Positions 33,979 through 42,791 of a stretch of 64,000 nt of DNA are shown here, in pieces. The translations under genes and the position numbers were made by a program. Numbering within the stretch: position 1 is the stretch's first letter; every line of letters starts with the position of its first letter. The stretch comes from Actinomycetes bacterium (GTDB lineage Bacteria; Actinomycetota; Actinomycetes; Propionibacteriales; Propionibacteriaceae): assembly GCA_023460935.1 (NCBI GenBank), contig JAEWOI010000044.1, positions 106,714-170,713 on the forward strand, in the 5' to 3' direction. The notes beneath the pieces were generated by a model. That model made no database searches, had not been told where the DNA came from, and saw only the letters and a program-made list of their open reading frames with translations.

Positions 33979-34056
<78 letters not shown>

Positions 34057-34060
34057 AACA

Positions 34061-34079
34061 GCCCTGACTGGGTCAGGGC
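34061..34079 (-). terminator. Short hairpin after the metallophosphoesterase gene
   Basis: GCCCTGAC (34061-34068) pairs with 34072-34079 around a 3-base loop, between the end of the phosphoesterase gene and tRNA-Pro. No T-run, so termination is only possible. Confidence 0.45.
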
Positions 34080-34109
34080 CGAGTGGCAGTCTAGCCGAAC
34101 TGCCGGGCC

Positions 34110-35018
34110 TCAGCCATTCGGTCCCGGCGTGAGGGTGAGCAGCGTCACCTCGGGCGGGCAGGCGAACCGGTAGGGAGCGAACGGCGAGGTGCCCACCCCT
34201 GCCGAGACGTGCAACCAGGCGCTGTGCCGGCCGGCCTGATGACGGCTGAGACCCTTCGCCTGGTCGGTCGGCAGGTCGCAGTTGGTGGTCAGCGCCCCCC
34301 AGCCGGGGACGCACACCTGCCCGCCGTGGGTGTGGCCGGCCAGCAGCAGCGGCAGCCCGTCAGCGGCCATCGCGTCCAGCACCCGCGAGTAGGGCGCGTG
34401 GGTCACACCGATCGCCAGGTCCGTGCCCTCTGCCGGCGGCCCGGCCACCAGCGGGTAGTCGTCGCGGTTGAGGTGGGCGTCGTCGGTGCCGCGGAACTCC
34501 AGCCGCACCCCGTGCACCTCCACCGCCGCCCGATGGCCGTTGAGGTCGTGCCACCCGCGAGCCGACAGCGCCTCCCGCAACTCCTCGGTGGGCAGCAGCT
34601 CGCGGTCCTTGGGCAGCCCGTGGCCGCTGGTGGGCCGGGAGAGGTAGCCCAGCGGGTTGGTCAGCTTGGGCGCGGAGTAGTCGTTGGAACCGAAGACGAA
34701 CACCCCCGGCACGTCCAGCAGCCGGCCGAGGGACTCCAGCAGCGGCTCCAGCGCGTTCCCGTGCGCGATGTTGTCCCCGGTGTTCACCACCACGTCGGGC
34801 TCGAGCCCGGCCAGCGCCGACACGAACCTCTGCCGGGCGCGCGCCCCCCGGGTGAGGTGGAGGTCGGAGATGTGCAGCACCCGCAGCCGGTGCGCGCCGG
34901 CCGGCAGCACCGGAACATTCACCCTGCGCACCTGGAACGCCCTGGCCTCGACGAACGTGCCGTAGGCGACGCACGCAGCGCCGGCCAGCGCCAGCCGGCC
35001 CGCCAACCTGCCGATCAC
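34110..35018 (-). CDS. Calcineurin-like metallophosphoesterase, membrane-anchored
   Basis: 302 aa from a GTG at 35018 that overlaps the stop of the ponA-like gene (GTGA). An N-terminal hydrophobic segment (LALAGAACVAYGTFV) is followed by the metal-binding series HISDLHLTRG, VVNTGDNIAH, FGSNDY, GVTHAPYS and GHTHGGQV. It resembles the YkuE/Rv3683 class, whose substrates are nucleotides or phospholipids. The pairing with PonA is conserved in actinobacteria (Rv3682-Rv3683). Confidence 0.9.
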   Translation of the reverse strand: MIGRLAGRLALAGAACVAYGTFVEARAFQVRRVNVPVLPAGAHRLRVLHISDLHLTRGARARQRFVSALAGLEPDVVVNTGDNIAHGNALEPLLESLGRLLDVPGVFVFGSNDYSAPKLTNPLGYLSRPTSGHGLPKDRELLPTEELREALSARGWHDLNGHRAAVEVHGVRLEFRGTDDAHLNRDDYPLVAGPPAEGTDLAIGVTHAPYSRVLDAMAADGLPLLLAGHTHGGQVCVPGWGALTTNCDLPTDQAKGLSRHQAGRHSAWLHVSAGVGTSPFAPYRFACPPEVTLLTLTPGPNG

Positions 35019-37387
35019 CGGCCGCGGCCGCGTCCTGGACCGTCGCGAGGCTGCTCCGGCGGGTCCGGGTTGTCGGGCGGGTTCTCCGGCTCCGGCTTCT
35101 TCTTCGGCCCCTTGCTGATCATCAGCCCGATCTGGCTGAACTTCGGCGCCGAACCGGACGGCGACGTGCCGACGAAGGTGCCCTTCGGCTTGTCCGACTC
35201 CACCTGGAACTTGTAGGTGGTGAAGCCGGCCTTGCGCAGCACGCTCGCGCAGCTGTCCGCGCTCATCCCCGCGCAGCTCGGGATCGAAACCCGCTTGCCC
35301 TGCAGCACCGACGCCGGCGGCTCCTTGAACCGCGTCTTAGGCAGGTCGCGGATGGCCGAGGCGAAAGCGGGCTTCAGCAGGTTCGCACCGGCATTGTTGC
35401 CCGAGAAGCCGGACAGCCAACGACCCGAGGCCGGCAGCTTCACGTAGCGCAGGAAGCTCGGCTTGCCGCGCCAGAACTTGCGGTACTTCTTGTGGTTGTC
35501 GTAGCTGATCACGGCAGCGCCAACGAGCTCCGGCGTGTAGCCGACCGTCCACACAGCCTTGTTCTTGGGCACCGTCCCGGTCTTGCCGGCCATCTGGACA
35601 CCCCAGACCCGCGCCTGGGTGGCCGTGCCGCCGTTGTACGGGCCCTGGAAGATCTTGTTCATCGCGTCCGCGACGTCCTCGGAGATCACCCGCTTGCAGC
35701 CGGCGTCCGGCACCTCGTACGGGGTGCCGTCCTTGCCCTTGATCGACTTCAGGATGATCGGCTCGCAGTGGATGCCGCGGGCTGCGAACGTGCCGTAGGC
35801 CTCAACCATCGACAGCGGGGTCACCTCGACCGCGCCGAGGGTGAAGGACGGGTAGGCGTGGTTCTCCTTGACGATGTCGCGGCCCGGCATGGACATCTCA
35901 AGGCCCACCCGCTTGGCCATCTTCACCGACTCGCACACCCCCACCTGCTGCTCCAGCTGCACGTAGTAGGTGTTCACCGAGTTCTTGGTGCCGGCGAACA
36001 TGTTCATCCGGCCGGACGGGCTGGCGTTGTCGACCTCCCAGTCCTTGTTCAGCTTGACGCTGCCGTTGCAGGACTTGAAGATCTCGCCCTTGAAGTTCAT
36101 GTGCGCCTTGGCGTTGATGGTGCCGTAGGCGCCCATGCCCGCCTCGAGCGCCGCCGCGGCGACGAACGCCTTGAACGTCGACCCACCCTGGTAGCCGTCG
36201 GCCCCGCCCATGCTCTGCTTGACCGCGTAGTTGTAGTAGGTCTCGCCGTTCTTCGTGCCCATCCTGGTGCGGTTCTGCGCCATGGCCCGGATCAGGCCGG
36301 TGCCCGGCTCCATCATCGTGATCACCGAGACCACCGGGTCCTTGGCCGAGAGGTAGGCCTTGATGGTCTTCTCCGCCTTGCGCTGGGCCTTGCGGTCGAT
36401 CTGGGTCTGGATGGTCAGGCCGCCGCGGTACACCCGGTCCTTGCGCTCCTCGGCGTTCGCGCCGAGGCTCGGGGTCTGCAGCAGGGTCCGCAGCGCGTAG
36501 TCGCAGATGAACGGGAACTCCGCGTTCGCGCAACCCAGCCTCGACTCGCGCACCTTCTTCTTGTCGAACTTGACCGCCTTGGCCTCGCTGGCCTCGTCGG
36601 CGCTGATGATGCCGAGGCCGAGCATGCGGTCGACCACGTTGTTGCGGCGCTCGAGGGCCAGGCGGGGTGCCTTCACCGGGTTGGTGGCCACCGGGTTGCG
36701 CACCAGGCCGGCCAGCATTGCCGACTGGGCCAGGTCGAGCTTGGCTGCGCTCACCCCGAAGTAGTGCCGGGCCGCCGCCTCGACGCCGTAGGCGCCGTCG
36801 CCGTAGTAGGCGGTGTTCAGGTAGCGCTCCAGGATCGCGTCCTTCGACAGCCTCTTCTCCAGCGCGATCGCGTAGCGCAGCTCGCGGATCTTGCGGGCCA
36901 TGGTGTTCTCCGTGGCCGCAGCCCTTGCCTCGGAGTCGTTCTTCTCCTCTGCCAGCTGCACGAGCACCAGGCGGACGTACTGCTGCGTGAGGCTCGAGCC
37001 GCCCTGGGTGACTCCTTGGCTGGTGCTGACGAGGGCACGCAGGGTGCCCTGCAGGTCCATGGCGCCGTGCTCGTAGAAGCGGTGGTCCTCGATGGCGATC
37101 TGGGCCTTCTGCATGATCGGCGAGATCTTCTCCAGCGGGACGTAGACGCGGTTCTCGTCGTAGAAGTACGCCAGCACGCTGCCGTCGGCATTCAGCAACC
37201 GGGACCGCTCCGCCGGGGGCGGGGTCTCCAGTTCTGCGGGCAGGTTGTCCAGGCCCTGAACCATGCTGGTTCCGGAGGACGTGGCCATGCCCGCCACGGG
37301 GACGATGAGGCCCGCTGCCAGTAACCCTCCGAGGATCGCCACCAGGAGGAACATGAACAGCGAGTACAGCCGCTTGCCCAGACGCAT
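35015..37387 (-). CDS. ponA: Bifunctional class A penicillin-binding protein with PASTA domain (PonA2-like)
   Basis: 790 aa. Short cytoplasmic tail, one transmembrane helix, then the glycosyltransferase-51 domain (IEDHRFYEHGAMDLQGTLRA, GGSSLTQQYVRL, ERYLNTAYYGDGAYG) and the transpeptidase domain with GGSTFKAF (SxxK), KNSVN (SxN) and GKTGT (KTG). A C-terminal PASTA domain (residues about 695-760) is followed by a Pro-rich tail. It builds and crosslinks peptidoglycan. It is divergent from whiB, as in mycobacteria. Confidence 0.95.
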   Translation of the reverse strand: MRLGKRLYSLFMFLLVAILGGLLAAGLIVPVAGMATSSGTSMVQGLDNLPAELETPPPAERSRLLNADGSVLAYFYDENRVYVPLEKISPIMQKAQIAIEDHRFYEHGAMDLQGTLRALVSTSQGVTQGGSSLTQQYVRLVLVQLAEEKNDSEARAAATENTMARKIRELRYAIALEKRLSKDAILERYLNTAYYGDGAYGVEAAARHYFGVSAAKLDLAQSAMLAGLVRNPVATNPVKAPRLALERRNNVVDRMLGLGIISADEASEAKAVKFDKKKVRESRLGCANAEFPFICDYALRTLLQTPSLGANAEERKDRVYRGGLTIQTQIDRKAQRKAEKTIKAYLSAKDPVVSVITMMEPGTGLIRAMAQNRTRMGTKNGETYYNYAVKQSMGGADGYQGGSTFKAFVAAAALEAGMGAYGTINAKAHMNFKGEIFKSCNGSVKLNKDWEVDNASPSGRMNMFAGTKNSVNTYYVQLEQQVGVCESVKMAKRVGLEMSMPGRDIVKENHAYPSFTLGAVEVTPLSMVEAYGTFAARGIHCEPIILKSIKGKDGTPYEVPDAGCKRVISEDVADAMNKIFQGPYNGGTATQARVWGVQMAGKTGTVPKNKAVWTVGYTPELVGAAVISYDNHKKYRKFWRGKPSFLRYVKLPASGRWLSGFSGNNAGANLLKPAFASAIRDLPKTRFKEPPASVLQGKRVSIPSCAGMSADSCASVLRKAGFTTYKFQVESDKPKGTFVGTSPSGSAPKFSQIGLMISKGPKKKPEPENPPDNPDPPEQPRDGPGRGRGR

Positions 37388-37479
37388 GGCTTCTAGGGTA
37401 CGTTACGACCCCCCGGGCCCCCGAACGACGGGCCCGTCGCCGAAGGCCGCCGGAGTTCCGCCTAGCCAAAGCTGACTTC

Positions 37480-37509
37480 TTGACATACGCTCATTCGTAC
37501 GCCTAGCAA
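37480..37509 (+). promoter_or_regulatory. Putative whiB promoter
   Basis: TTGACA at 37480-37485 and TAGCAA at 37504-37509 (18-bp spacing), 46 bp before the whiB start. The spacer is AT-richer than its surroundings. Confidence 0.45.
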
Positions 37510-37554
37510 TTACGTAGTGCAGCGAGGCGTAGCCCCCGGGAAAGGATGAGAGCA

Positions 37555-37830
37555 ATGTCGCTCGGAGTCGATGACTGGACCCTCCATGCCAAGTGCCGTG
37601 GACTGCAGGACGAACTGTTTCCGGAGGGGGCCGACCAGAAGCGTGCGCGCTCGGTGTGCTTCACCTGCCCGGTGCGCAACGAGTGCCTGGCCGAAGCGCT
37701 GGACAACCGGATCGAGTGGGGCGTCTGGGGCGGAATGACCGAACGCGAACGCCGGCAGCTGCTTCGGCAGCGCACCGACATCACTTCCTGGACCTCGATC
37801 CTGTGCACCAAGGGCCGCCGCTGCGTGTGA
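37555..37830 (+). CDS. whiB: WhiB-family iron-sulfur transcription factor
   Basis: 91 aa from ATG 37555, with AAAGGA 8 bases upstream; an ATG at 37546 overlaps that site. Four cluster cysteines are at 14, 35, 38 and 44 (C-x20-CxxC-x5-C), followed by the GVWGG beta-turn and a basic C-terminus ending in GRRCV. These proteins bind a [4Fe-4S] cluster and the sigma factor and sense redox state or NO. Its position divergent from ponA matches Rv3681c (WhiB4) in mycobacteria. Confidence 0.95.
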   Translation: MSLGVDDWTLHAKCRGLQDELFPEGADQKRARSVCFTCPVRNECLAEALDNRIEWGVWGGMTERERRQLLRQRTDITSWTSILCTKGRRCV

Positions 37831-37872
37831 GCCGGCCTCGGCTGCGGGGGAGCCGCAGGCAATACTGAACCC

Positions 37873-38031
37873 ATGACGAAGTGGGAGTACGTGACCGTGC
37901 CGGTGCTGGTGCACGCCACCAAGCAGATCCTCGACACCTGGGGAGCCGACGGCTGGGAGCTGGTGCAGGTGGTGCCCGGGCCCAATGCGCAGAACCTTGT
38001 GGCCTACCTGAAGCGCCCGGTAGCCGAATGA
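37873..38031 (+). CDS. DUF4177 small protein
   Basis: 52 aa beginning TKWEYVTVPVLVHATK and ending KRPVAE. Short proteins of this type, with a WEYK/V start and GWELVQV core, sit before RidA genes in many actinobacteria (Rv3678A-like position). Its stop overlaps the start of the RidA gene. Function unknown. Confidence 0.85.
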   Translation: MTKWEYVTVPVLVHATKQILDTWGADGWELVQVVPGPNAQNLVAYLKRPVAE

Positions 38032-38519
38032 ACGAGGAGCTGGACGAGGTTCCCACCTCGGCCAGGCTGGCCGAACTGGGGCTCGGGCTGCCGGCCGTGC
38101 CGGTCCCGGTCGCCGCTTACCTGCCCGCGCTGGTCTCCGCCGGCCAGGTGTTCACCTCCGGGCAGCTGCCGTTCGTCGACGGCAGCCTGGCCGAGACCGG
38201 GAAGGTCGGGGCCCAGGTGCCCCCGGAGCGCGCAGCCGAGCTCGCCCGGGTGGCGGCGCTGAACGCCGTCGCCGCCGCTGCGTCCGTCGTCGGCGGGGTG
38301 GACGGGATCCGCCGCGTGGTGAAGCTGGTGGTCTACGTGGCCAGCGACCCGGCCTTCACTGGTCAGGCGCAGGTGGCCAACGGCGCCTCCGAACTGTTGC
38401 AGCAGGTGTTCGGGCACCGCGGCAGCCACGCCCGCAGCGCGGTTGGGGTCGCGGTACTGCCCCTCGACTCGCCGGTGGAGGTCGAGCTGGTGGTCGAGGC
38501 CAACGCGGCGTCGTTCTAA
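38028..38519 (+). CDS. RidA-family (YjgF/YER057c/UK114) protein
   Basis: 163 aa, ATGA overlap with the small gene before it. RidA family features: VSAGQVFTSGQLPFVDG, ALNAVAAAASVVGG, RVVKLVVYVAS and a C-terminal VEVELVVEA. The canonical deaminase Arg at the end (IEI-A-A) is not obvious, so it may belong to the RidA4-7 subgroups rather than the enamine deaminase proper. It is followed by nth two bases later. Confidence 0.85.
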   Translation: MNEELDEVPTSARLAELGLGLPAVPVPVAAYLPALVSAGQVFTSGQLPFVDGSLAETGKVGAQVPPERAAELARVAALNAVAAAASVVGGVDGIRRVVKLVVYVASDPAFTGQAQVANGASELLQQVFGHRGSHARSAVGVAVLPLDSPVEVELVVEANAASF

Positions 38520-38521
38520 GC

Positions 38522-39223
38522 ATGGTCCCTGGCGAAACCCGGCTCGCCCTGGTGCGGCGGGCCCGGACGATGAACCGGCTCCTCGGCGAGCTGTACCCCG
38601 ACGCGCACTGCGAACTGGACCACGCCGACCCGTGGCAGCTGCTGGTGGCCACCGTGCTGTCCGCGCAGTCGACCGACCGGCGGGTCAACTCGGTGACCCC
38701 GCTGCTGTTCTCCCGCTACCCGGACCCGGCGGCACTGGCCTCGGCCGACCGCGCGGAACTGGAGGAGCTGATCAAGCCCACCGGCTTCTTCCGCGCCAAG
38801 GCAGAAGCCATCACCCGGCTCGCCGCCGTTCTGGTCACCGACCACGACGGGCAGGTGCCCGGCACGCTCGCCCAGCTGGTCGAGCTGCCCGGGGTCGGCC
38901 GCAAGACGGCCAACGTTGTGCTCACCGACGGCTTCGGGGTGCCGGGCATCACCACTGACACCCACCTCATCCGGCTCACCCGCCGCTTCGGCTGGACGGA
39001 CTCAGACAAGCCGGCCGTGATCGAGGCGGAGGTCGGCGCCCTGTTCGAGCCGAGGGACTGGATCAAGCTGAACCACCGGGTGATCTGGCACGGCCGGCGC
39101 CGCTGCCACGCCCGCCGCCCGGCCTGCGGCGCCTGCCCGCTCGCCCGGCACTGCCCGTCCTTCGGCGAGGGTCCGACCGACCCCAGGGTCGCGGCCAAGC
39201 TGGTGCGGGAGCCACGCGGATGA
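38522..39223 (+). CDS. nth: Endonuclease III
   Basis: 233 aa. Helix-hairpin-helix and catalytic Lys region LPGVGRKTANVVL, the catalytic Asp in TDTHLIRL, and the C-terminal [4Fe-4S] ligands CHARRPACGACPLARHC are all present (Cys-x7-Cys-x2-Cys-x5-Cys pattern). It removes oxidised pyrimidines in base-excision repair. The neighbourhood nth-thioredoxin-like-Nudix matches Rv3674c-Rv3672c. Confidence 0.96.
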   Translation: MVPGETRLALVRRARTMNRLLGELYPDAHCELDHADPWQLLVATVLSAQSTDRRVNSVTPLLFSRYPDPAALASADRAELEELIKPTGFFRAKAEAITRLAAVLVTDHDGQVPGTLAQLVELPGVGRKTANVVLTDGFGVPGITTDTHLIRLTRRFGWTDSDKPAVIEAEVGALFEPRDWIKLNHRVIWHGRRRCHARRPACGACPLARHCPSFGEGPTDPRVAAKLVREPRG

Positions 39224-39843
39224 GCCTGCGCCAGCGCATCGCCGCAGCCACCGTCCTCGCCGGCCTGCTCCTCGCCGGTTGCGCGGCCCTGCCCGTCCCT
39301 TCCGGCACGTCCGGCCAGCCCGCCCCGGGCACGGTCGGTGCACCGGCCGAAACGCCGGTGGACCTGCTCGCGGCCCGCAGGGCGGCCGGCATCGAGGACT
39401 GCCCGCAGAGCAGCACCGCCGCCGCGGTTCCCGGCGGCCTGCCGGAGCTCACGCTCGATTGCCTCGGCGGCGACAGCAGCGTCCGGCTCGCAGGGCTGCG
39501 CGGGCCGCTGCTGATCAACTTCTGGGCGCAATGGTGCGAGCCGTGCCGGGCCGAGGCCGGGCACCTGGTTGCGTTCGCGACCACGCAGGACGAGGTGGCG
39601 GTGCTCGGCATCAACTACCAGGACCCGCGCCCGGAGCTCGCCATCGAGTTCGCCCAGCTCGTCGGCGCGAAGTACCCGCAGCTGGTCGACGCCGAGACCA
39701 CGAGCAAGGGCCCGCTCGGGGTGCCCGGCATCCCGCTGACGCTGCTGGTGGACGCCAAGGGCCGCGTGGTGGCCAGGCAGCCGGGGGAGTTCACGTCCCT
39801 GGAGCAGCTGCAGCAGTGGGTGGCGGAAGGGCTGGCCAGGTGA
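39220..39843 (+). CDS. TlpA/ResA-like thioredoxin-fold lipoprotein
   Basis: 207 aa, ATGA overlap with nth. Lipobox LLAGC; thioredoxin fold with NFWAQWCEPCRAEAG, giving the WCEPC active site, and the cis-Pro in VPGIPLTLLVD. It acts outside the membrane as a thiol-disulfide reductant, possibly for cytochrome c maturation or cell-envelope redox control. Confidence 0.92.
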   Translation: MSLRQRIAAATVLAGLLLAGCAALPVPSGTSGQPAPGTVGAPAETPVDLLAARRAAGIEDCPQSSTAAAVPGGLPELTLDCLGGDSSVRLAGLRGPLLINFWAQWCEPCRAEAGHLVAFATTQDEVAVLGINYQDPRPELAIEFAQLVGAKYPQLVDAETTSKGPLGVPGIPLTLLVDAKGRVVARQPGEFTSLEQLQQWVAEGLAR

Positions 39844-40508
39844 GTCGCCAGGTACCGGTCGAACTGCGGGATGCCCAGGCGAAGTTCGCCCGGCCCGACG
39901 CCCTCAGCTTCATCGCGGGGGCGCGCACGCCGCAGGGCACGCGCCGGGCCGCCGTGCTGATCCTGCTCAGCCCGCCGCTGGCTGGGGACGGGCCGGCGCA
40001 GGGCTACGAGCTGGTGCTGATCGAGAAGCGCGCCGACCTGCGCAGCCACGCCGGCCAGGTGGCCTTCCCCGGTGGCTCGATCGAATCCGTGGACGTGGAC
40101 CCCGTGGCCGCCGCGCTGCGGGAGGCGCAGGAGGAGGTGGGCGTGGAGCCGTCCACCGTCGAAGTGCTCGGCGTGCTGCCGGCAGCCCACATCCCGCGCA
40201 GCGGCTTCGACGTCACGTCCGTGGTCGGCTGGTGGCCGGAACCGGCCCCGCTGGCACCGGTGGACGTCGCCGAGGTGGCCGCCGTCCACCAGGTGGCGGT
40301 GGCCCGACTGCTCGACCCGGCGAACCGCAGCACCTGGGTGCACCCCGGGGGGTTCCGCGGGCCGGCCTTCCTGCTCGACGACCTGTACGTCTGGGGCTTC
40401 ACCGCCTACCTGCTCGACGGAATGTTCGACCTGCTGGGCTGGACGGTGCCGTGGGACCGGGACCGCACCACCGAGATCCCGCCGAGGTTCCTCAGCGAAC
40501 GGCTCTGA
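39840..40508 (+). CDS. Nudix hydrolase, CoA pyrophosphatase type
   Basis: 222 aa from a GTG overlapping the previous stop. The Nudix box starts at GGSIESVDVDPVAAALREAQEE and is preceded by RSHAGQVAFPGG, the UPF0035 motif that marks CoA-pyrophosphatases (NudL). It probably hydrolyses CoA and its derivatives. Same order as Rv3672c. Confidence 0.9.
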   Translation: MSRQVPVELRDAQAKFARPDALSFIAGARTPQGTRRAAVLILLSPPLAGDGPAQGYELVLIEKRADLRSHAGQVAFPGGSIESVDVDPVAAALREAQEEVGVEPSTVEVLGVLPAAHIPRSGFDVTSVVGWWPEPAPLAPVDVAEVAAVHQVAVARLLDPANRSTWVHPGGFRGPAFLLDDLYVWGFTAYLLDGMFDLLGWTVPWDRDRTTEIPPRFLSERL

Positions 40509-40523
40509 AGGCAAGATGGACGC

Positions 40524-42209
40524 ATGGCTCCCTGGTGGCAAGGCGCGGTCGTCTATCAGATCTACCCGCGGTCGTTCGCGGACAGCAACGGTGACGGGAT
40601 CGGCGACCTGCCCGGCATCACGGCCCACCTCGACCACCTGAGCGCGCTCGGTGTCGACGTGGTCTGGCTCTCGCCGGTGTACCGCTCCCCGATGGACGAC
40701 AACGGCTACGACATCTCCGACTACACCGACGTCGACCCGCTGTTCGGCACGCTGGCCGACCTCGACGAGCTGATCGCCGGACTGCACAGCCGGGGCATGA
40801 AGCTGGTGATGGACCTGGTGGTGAACCACACCTCTGACGAGCACCCCTGGTTCCAGGCCTCCCGCGACCTGTCCTCACCTAAACGGGACTGGTACATCTG
40901 GCGGCCCGCCCGCGAGGGCCACGAGCCGGGAACCCCGGGGGCGGAGCCCACGAACTGGGGCTCGTTCTTCTCCGGCCCCGGCTGGCAGTTCGACCCGGCC
41001 ACCAGCCAGTACTACCTGCACCTGTTCAGCCCCAAGCAGCCGGACCTGAACTGGGAGAACCCCGCCGTGCGGCAGGAGATCTACCGCATGATGCGCTGGT
41101 GGGTCGACCGGGGCGTGGACGGTTTCCGGATGGACGTGATCAACCTGATCTCGAAGACCTATCCGCTGGCCGACGGGCCGGCCAACGGGCCGAACGGGCT
41201 GTGCTACGACCCGTCGCTGGTGGTCGAGGGGCCGCGCCTGCACGAGTTCCTGCGCGAGATGAACCGCGAGGTCGGCCTCGACTTGCGGGAACTGTTCAGC
41301 GTGGGCGAGATGATCCTGGTGGACGTCGACCAGGCCAGGTCGCACACCGCGGCCGACGCCGGCGAGCTGGGCATGGTGTTCACCTTCGAGCACATGAGCG
41401 TCGACTCCGGGCCGAGCGGGATGAAGTGGGACGTGGTGCCGCTGCACCTGCCGGCGCTGAAGGCCAACCTCGCCCAGTGGCAGTACGGTCTTGCCGACGA
41501 CGGCTGGAACTCCCTCTACTTCGAGAACCACGACCAGCCGAGGTCGGTGTCGCGCTTCGGCGACGACAGCCCGGAGTTCCGGGTGGCCTCCGCCAAGACC
41601 CTGGCCACGTCGCTGCACCTGCTCAAGGGCACGCCGTACGTGTACCAGGGGCAGGAGCTCGGCATGACCAACGCCGGCTTCGACGACATCGTCCACTACA
41701 ACGACCTGGAGTCGGTGCGGTTCTTCGCAGAGGCCACAGCCCTCGGCGCAGACCCGAAGGCGCTGCTGGCATCGATCGCCTTCAAGAGCAGGGACAACGC
41801 CCGCACCCCGATGCAGTGGGACGGCAGCCAGCAGGCAGGGTTCACCACCGGCACGCCCTGGCTGCGGGTCCATCCCAACCACACCGAGGTCAATGCTGCT
41901 GCCGCCCTGGCCGACCCGGGCTCGGTGTTCCACCACTACCGGCGGCTGATCGAGTTGCGGCACGAGCTGGAGGTGGTGCGGCAGGGCCGGTTCGAGTTGC
42001 TGCTGCCCGACCACGAACAGTTGTTCTGCTACACCCGCACGCTGGGTGGGGAGGTGTTGCTGGTGGTGGCGAACTGGTCGTCCGGGCCGGTGCCGCTGCC
42101 ACTGGGCGACCTGCCGGAGTTCACCGGGGCACAGCTGCTGCTCGGCACCCACGACGCGGACGGGGCAGAACTGGCGGGCTGGGAGTCACGGCTGTACCGG
42201 CTCAGCTGA
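40524..42209 (+). CDS. GH13 alpha-glucosidase (oligo-1,6-glucosidase / TreC type)
   Basis: 561 aa. The GH13 regions are intact: DLVVNHTSDEHPWF (region I), GFRMDVIN with nucleophile Asp204, VGEM with acid Glu262, and ENHDQPR with transition-state Asp337. QPDLNWENP and YQGQELGMTN support the family 31-like alpha-glucosidase group. It hydrolyses small alpha-glucosides such as isomaltose, sucrose or trehalose-type substrates in the cytoplasm. No transporter is adjacent, so the source of its substrate is unclear. Confidence 0.92.
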   Translation: MAPWWQGAVVYQIYPRSFADSNGDGIGDLPGITAHLDHLSALGVDVVWLSPVYRSPMDDNGYDISDYTDVDPLFGTLADLDELIAGLHSRGMKLVMDLVVNHTSDEHPWFQASRDLSSPKRDWYIWRPAREGHEPGTPGAEPTNWGSFFSGPGWQFDPATSQYYLHLFSPKQPDLNWENPAVRQEIYRMMRWWVDRGVDGFRMDVINLISKTYPLADGPANGPNGLCYDPSLVVEGPRLHEFLREMNREVGLDLRELFSVGEMILVDVDQARSHTAADAGELGMVFTFEHMSVDSGPSGMKWDVVPLHLPALKANLAQWQYGLADDGWNSLYFENHDQPRSVSRFGDDSPEFRVASAKTLATSLHLLKGTPYVYQGQELGMTNAGFDDIVHYNDLESVRFFAEATALGADPKALLASIAFKSRDNARTPMQWDGSQQAGFTTGTPWLRVHPNHTEVNAAAALADPGSVFHHYRRLIELRHELEVVRQGRFELLLPDHEQLFCYTRTLGGEVLLVVANWSSGPVPLPLGDLPEFTGAQLLLGTHDADGAELAGWESRLYRLS

Positions 42210-42239
42210 GCCGGGCGCTGTGCACCGAGTCCGGCTCAG
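42206..42239. terminator. Bidirectional terminator
   Basis: CTGAGCCGG (42206-42214) pairs with 42231-42239 around a 16-base loop; it overlaps both stop regions of the convergent alpha-glucosidase and holin-like genes. Confidence 0.65.
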
Positions 42240-42727
42240 AAGGTGCGGGGCTCCGCTGGTGGCGGCTCGATCGCGGGGCGCCTGCCGGTGAGGGAAAGGG
42301 CTGCGACGTCCGCCTGTCCCTTGGCGACCGCAGCCTTGACCGCGGCCACCGACGCCTCGGCGTTGGCGATGGCGGCCTTGGGCCCGGTGAAGTTCAGCTG
42401 GTTCTTGCCCAGCAGTGCCAGCCCGCCGGCGACCAGGAACATCAGCACGGCCATCACGGCGAAGCCGAGGGCGAGCGCGCCCAGCAGGTCGAGCCCGAAC
42501 CACGACTGGAAGCCGAGGGAGAGCCAGAAGGACAGGCCGCAGAACAGCATCGTCACGCCCATGATCCCGATGTAGGCGGCAGCGCCGAACATACCGGCGC
42601 CGATGCCGGCCGCCTTCGCCTGGGGCATCAACTCGGCCTTGGCCAACTCGATCTCGCCCTTGACGATGGTGGTGACGTCGGCCTGGATGTTCTTGATCAC
42701 GTCGGCGATGGCGGACTGGTCGACCAT
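42236..42727 (-). CDS. Phage holin superfamily III / DUF1469 membrane protein
   Basis: 163 aa from ATG 42727 with AAGGAG seven bases before it. An amphipathic N-terminal helix (VKGEIELAKAELMPQAK) is followed by two hydrophobic hairpin helices (about residues 45-70 and 75-105) and an Ala-rich cytoplasmic tail. Despite the name, chromosomal members are housekeeping proteins of unknown role and no prophage is present. Confidence 0.8.
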   Translation of the reverse strand: MVDQSAIADVIKNIQADVTTIVKGEIELAKAELMPQAKAAGIGAGMFGAAAYIGIMGVTMLFCGLSFWLSLGFQSWFGLDLLGALALGFAVMAVLMFLVAGGLALLGKNQLNFTGPKAAIANAEASVAAVKAAVAKGQADVAALSLTGRRPAIEPPPAEPRTF

Positions 42728-42791
42728 GTTGGATGCTCCTTCGGCCTGCGGTGCCACTCAGCCTAACCACTACCCGCGCCCGGGTGCGCTG

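Noticed and set aside
42236..42727. Holin-family protein as evidence of a prophage
   Set aside because: It is a chromosomal DUF1469 protein, and no phage structural, integrase or lysis genes are present.
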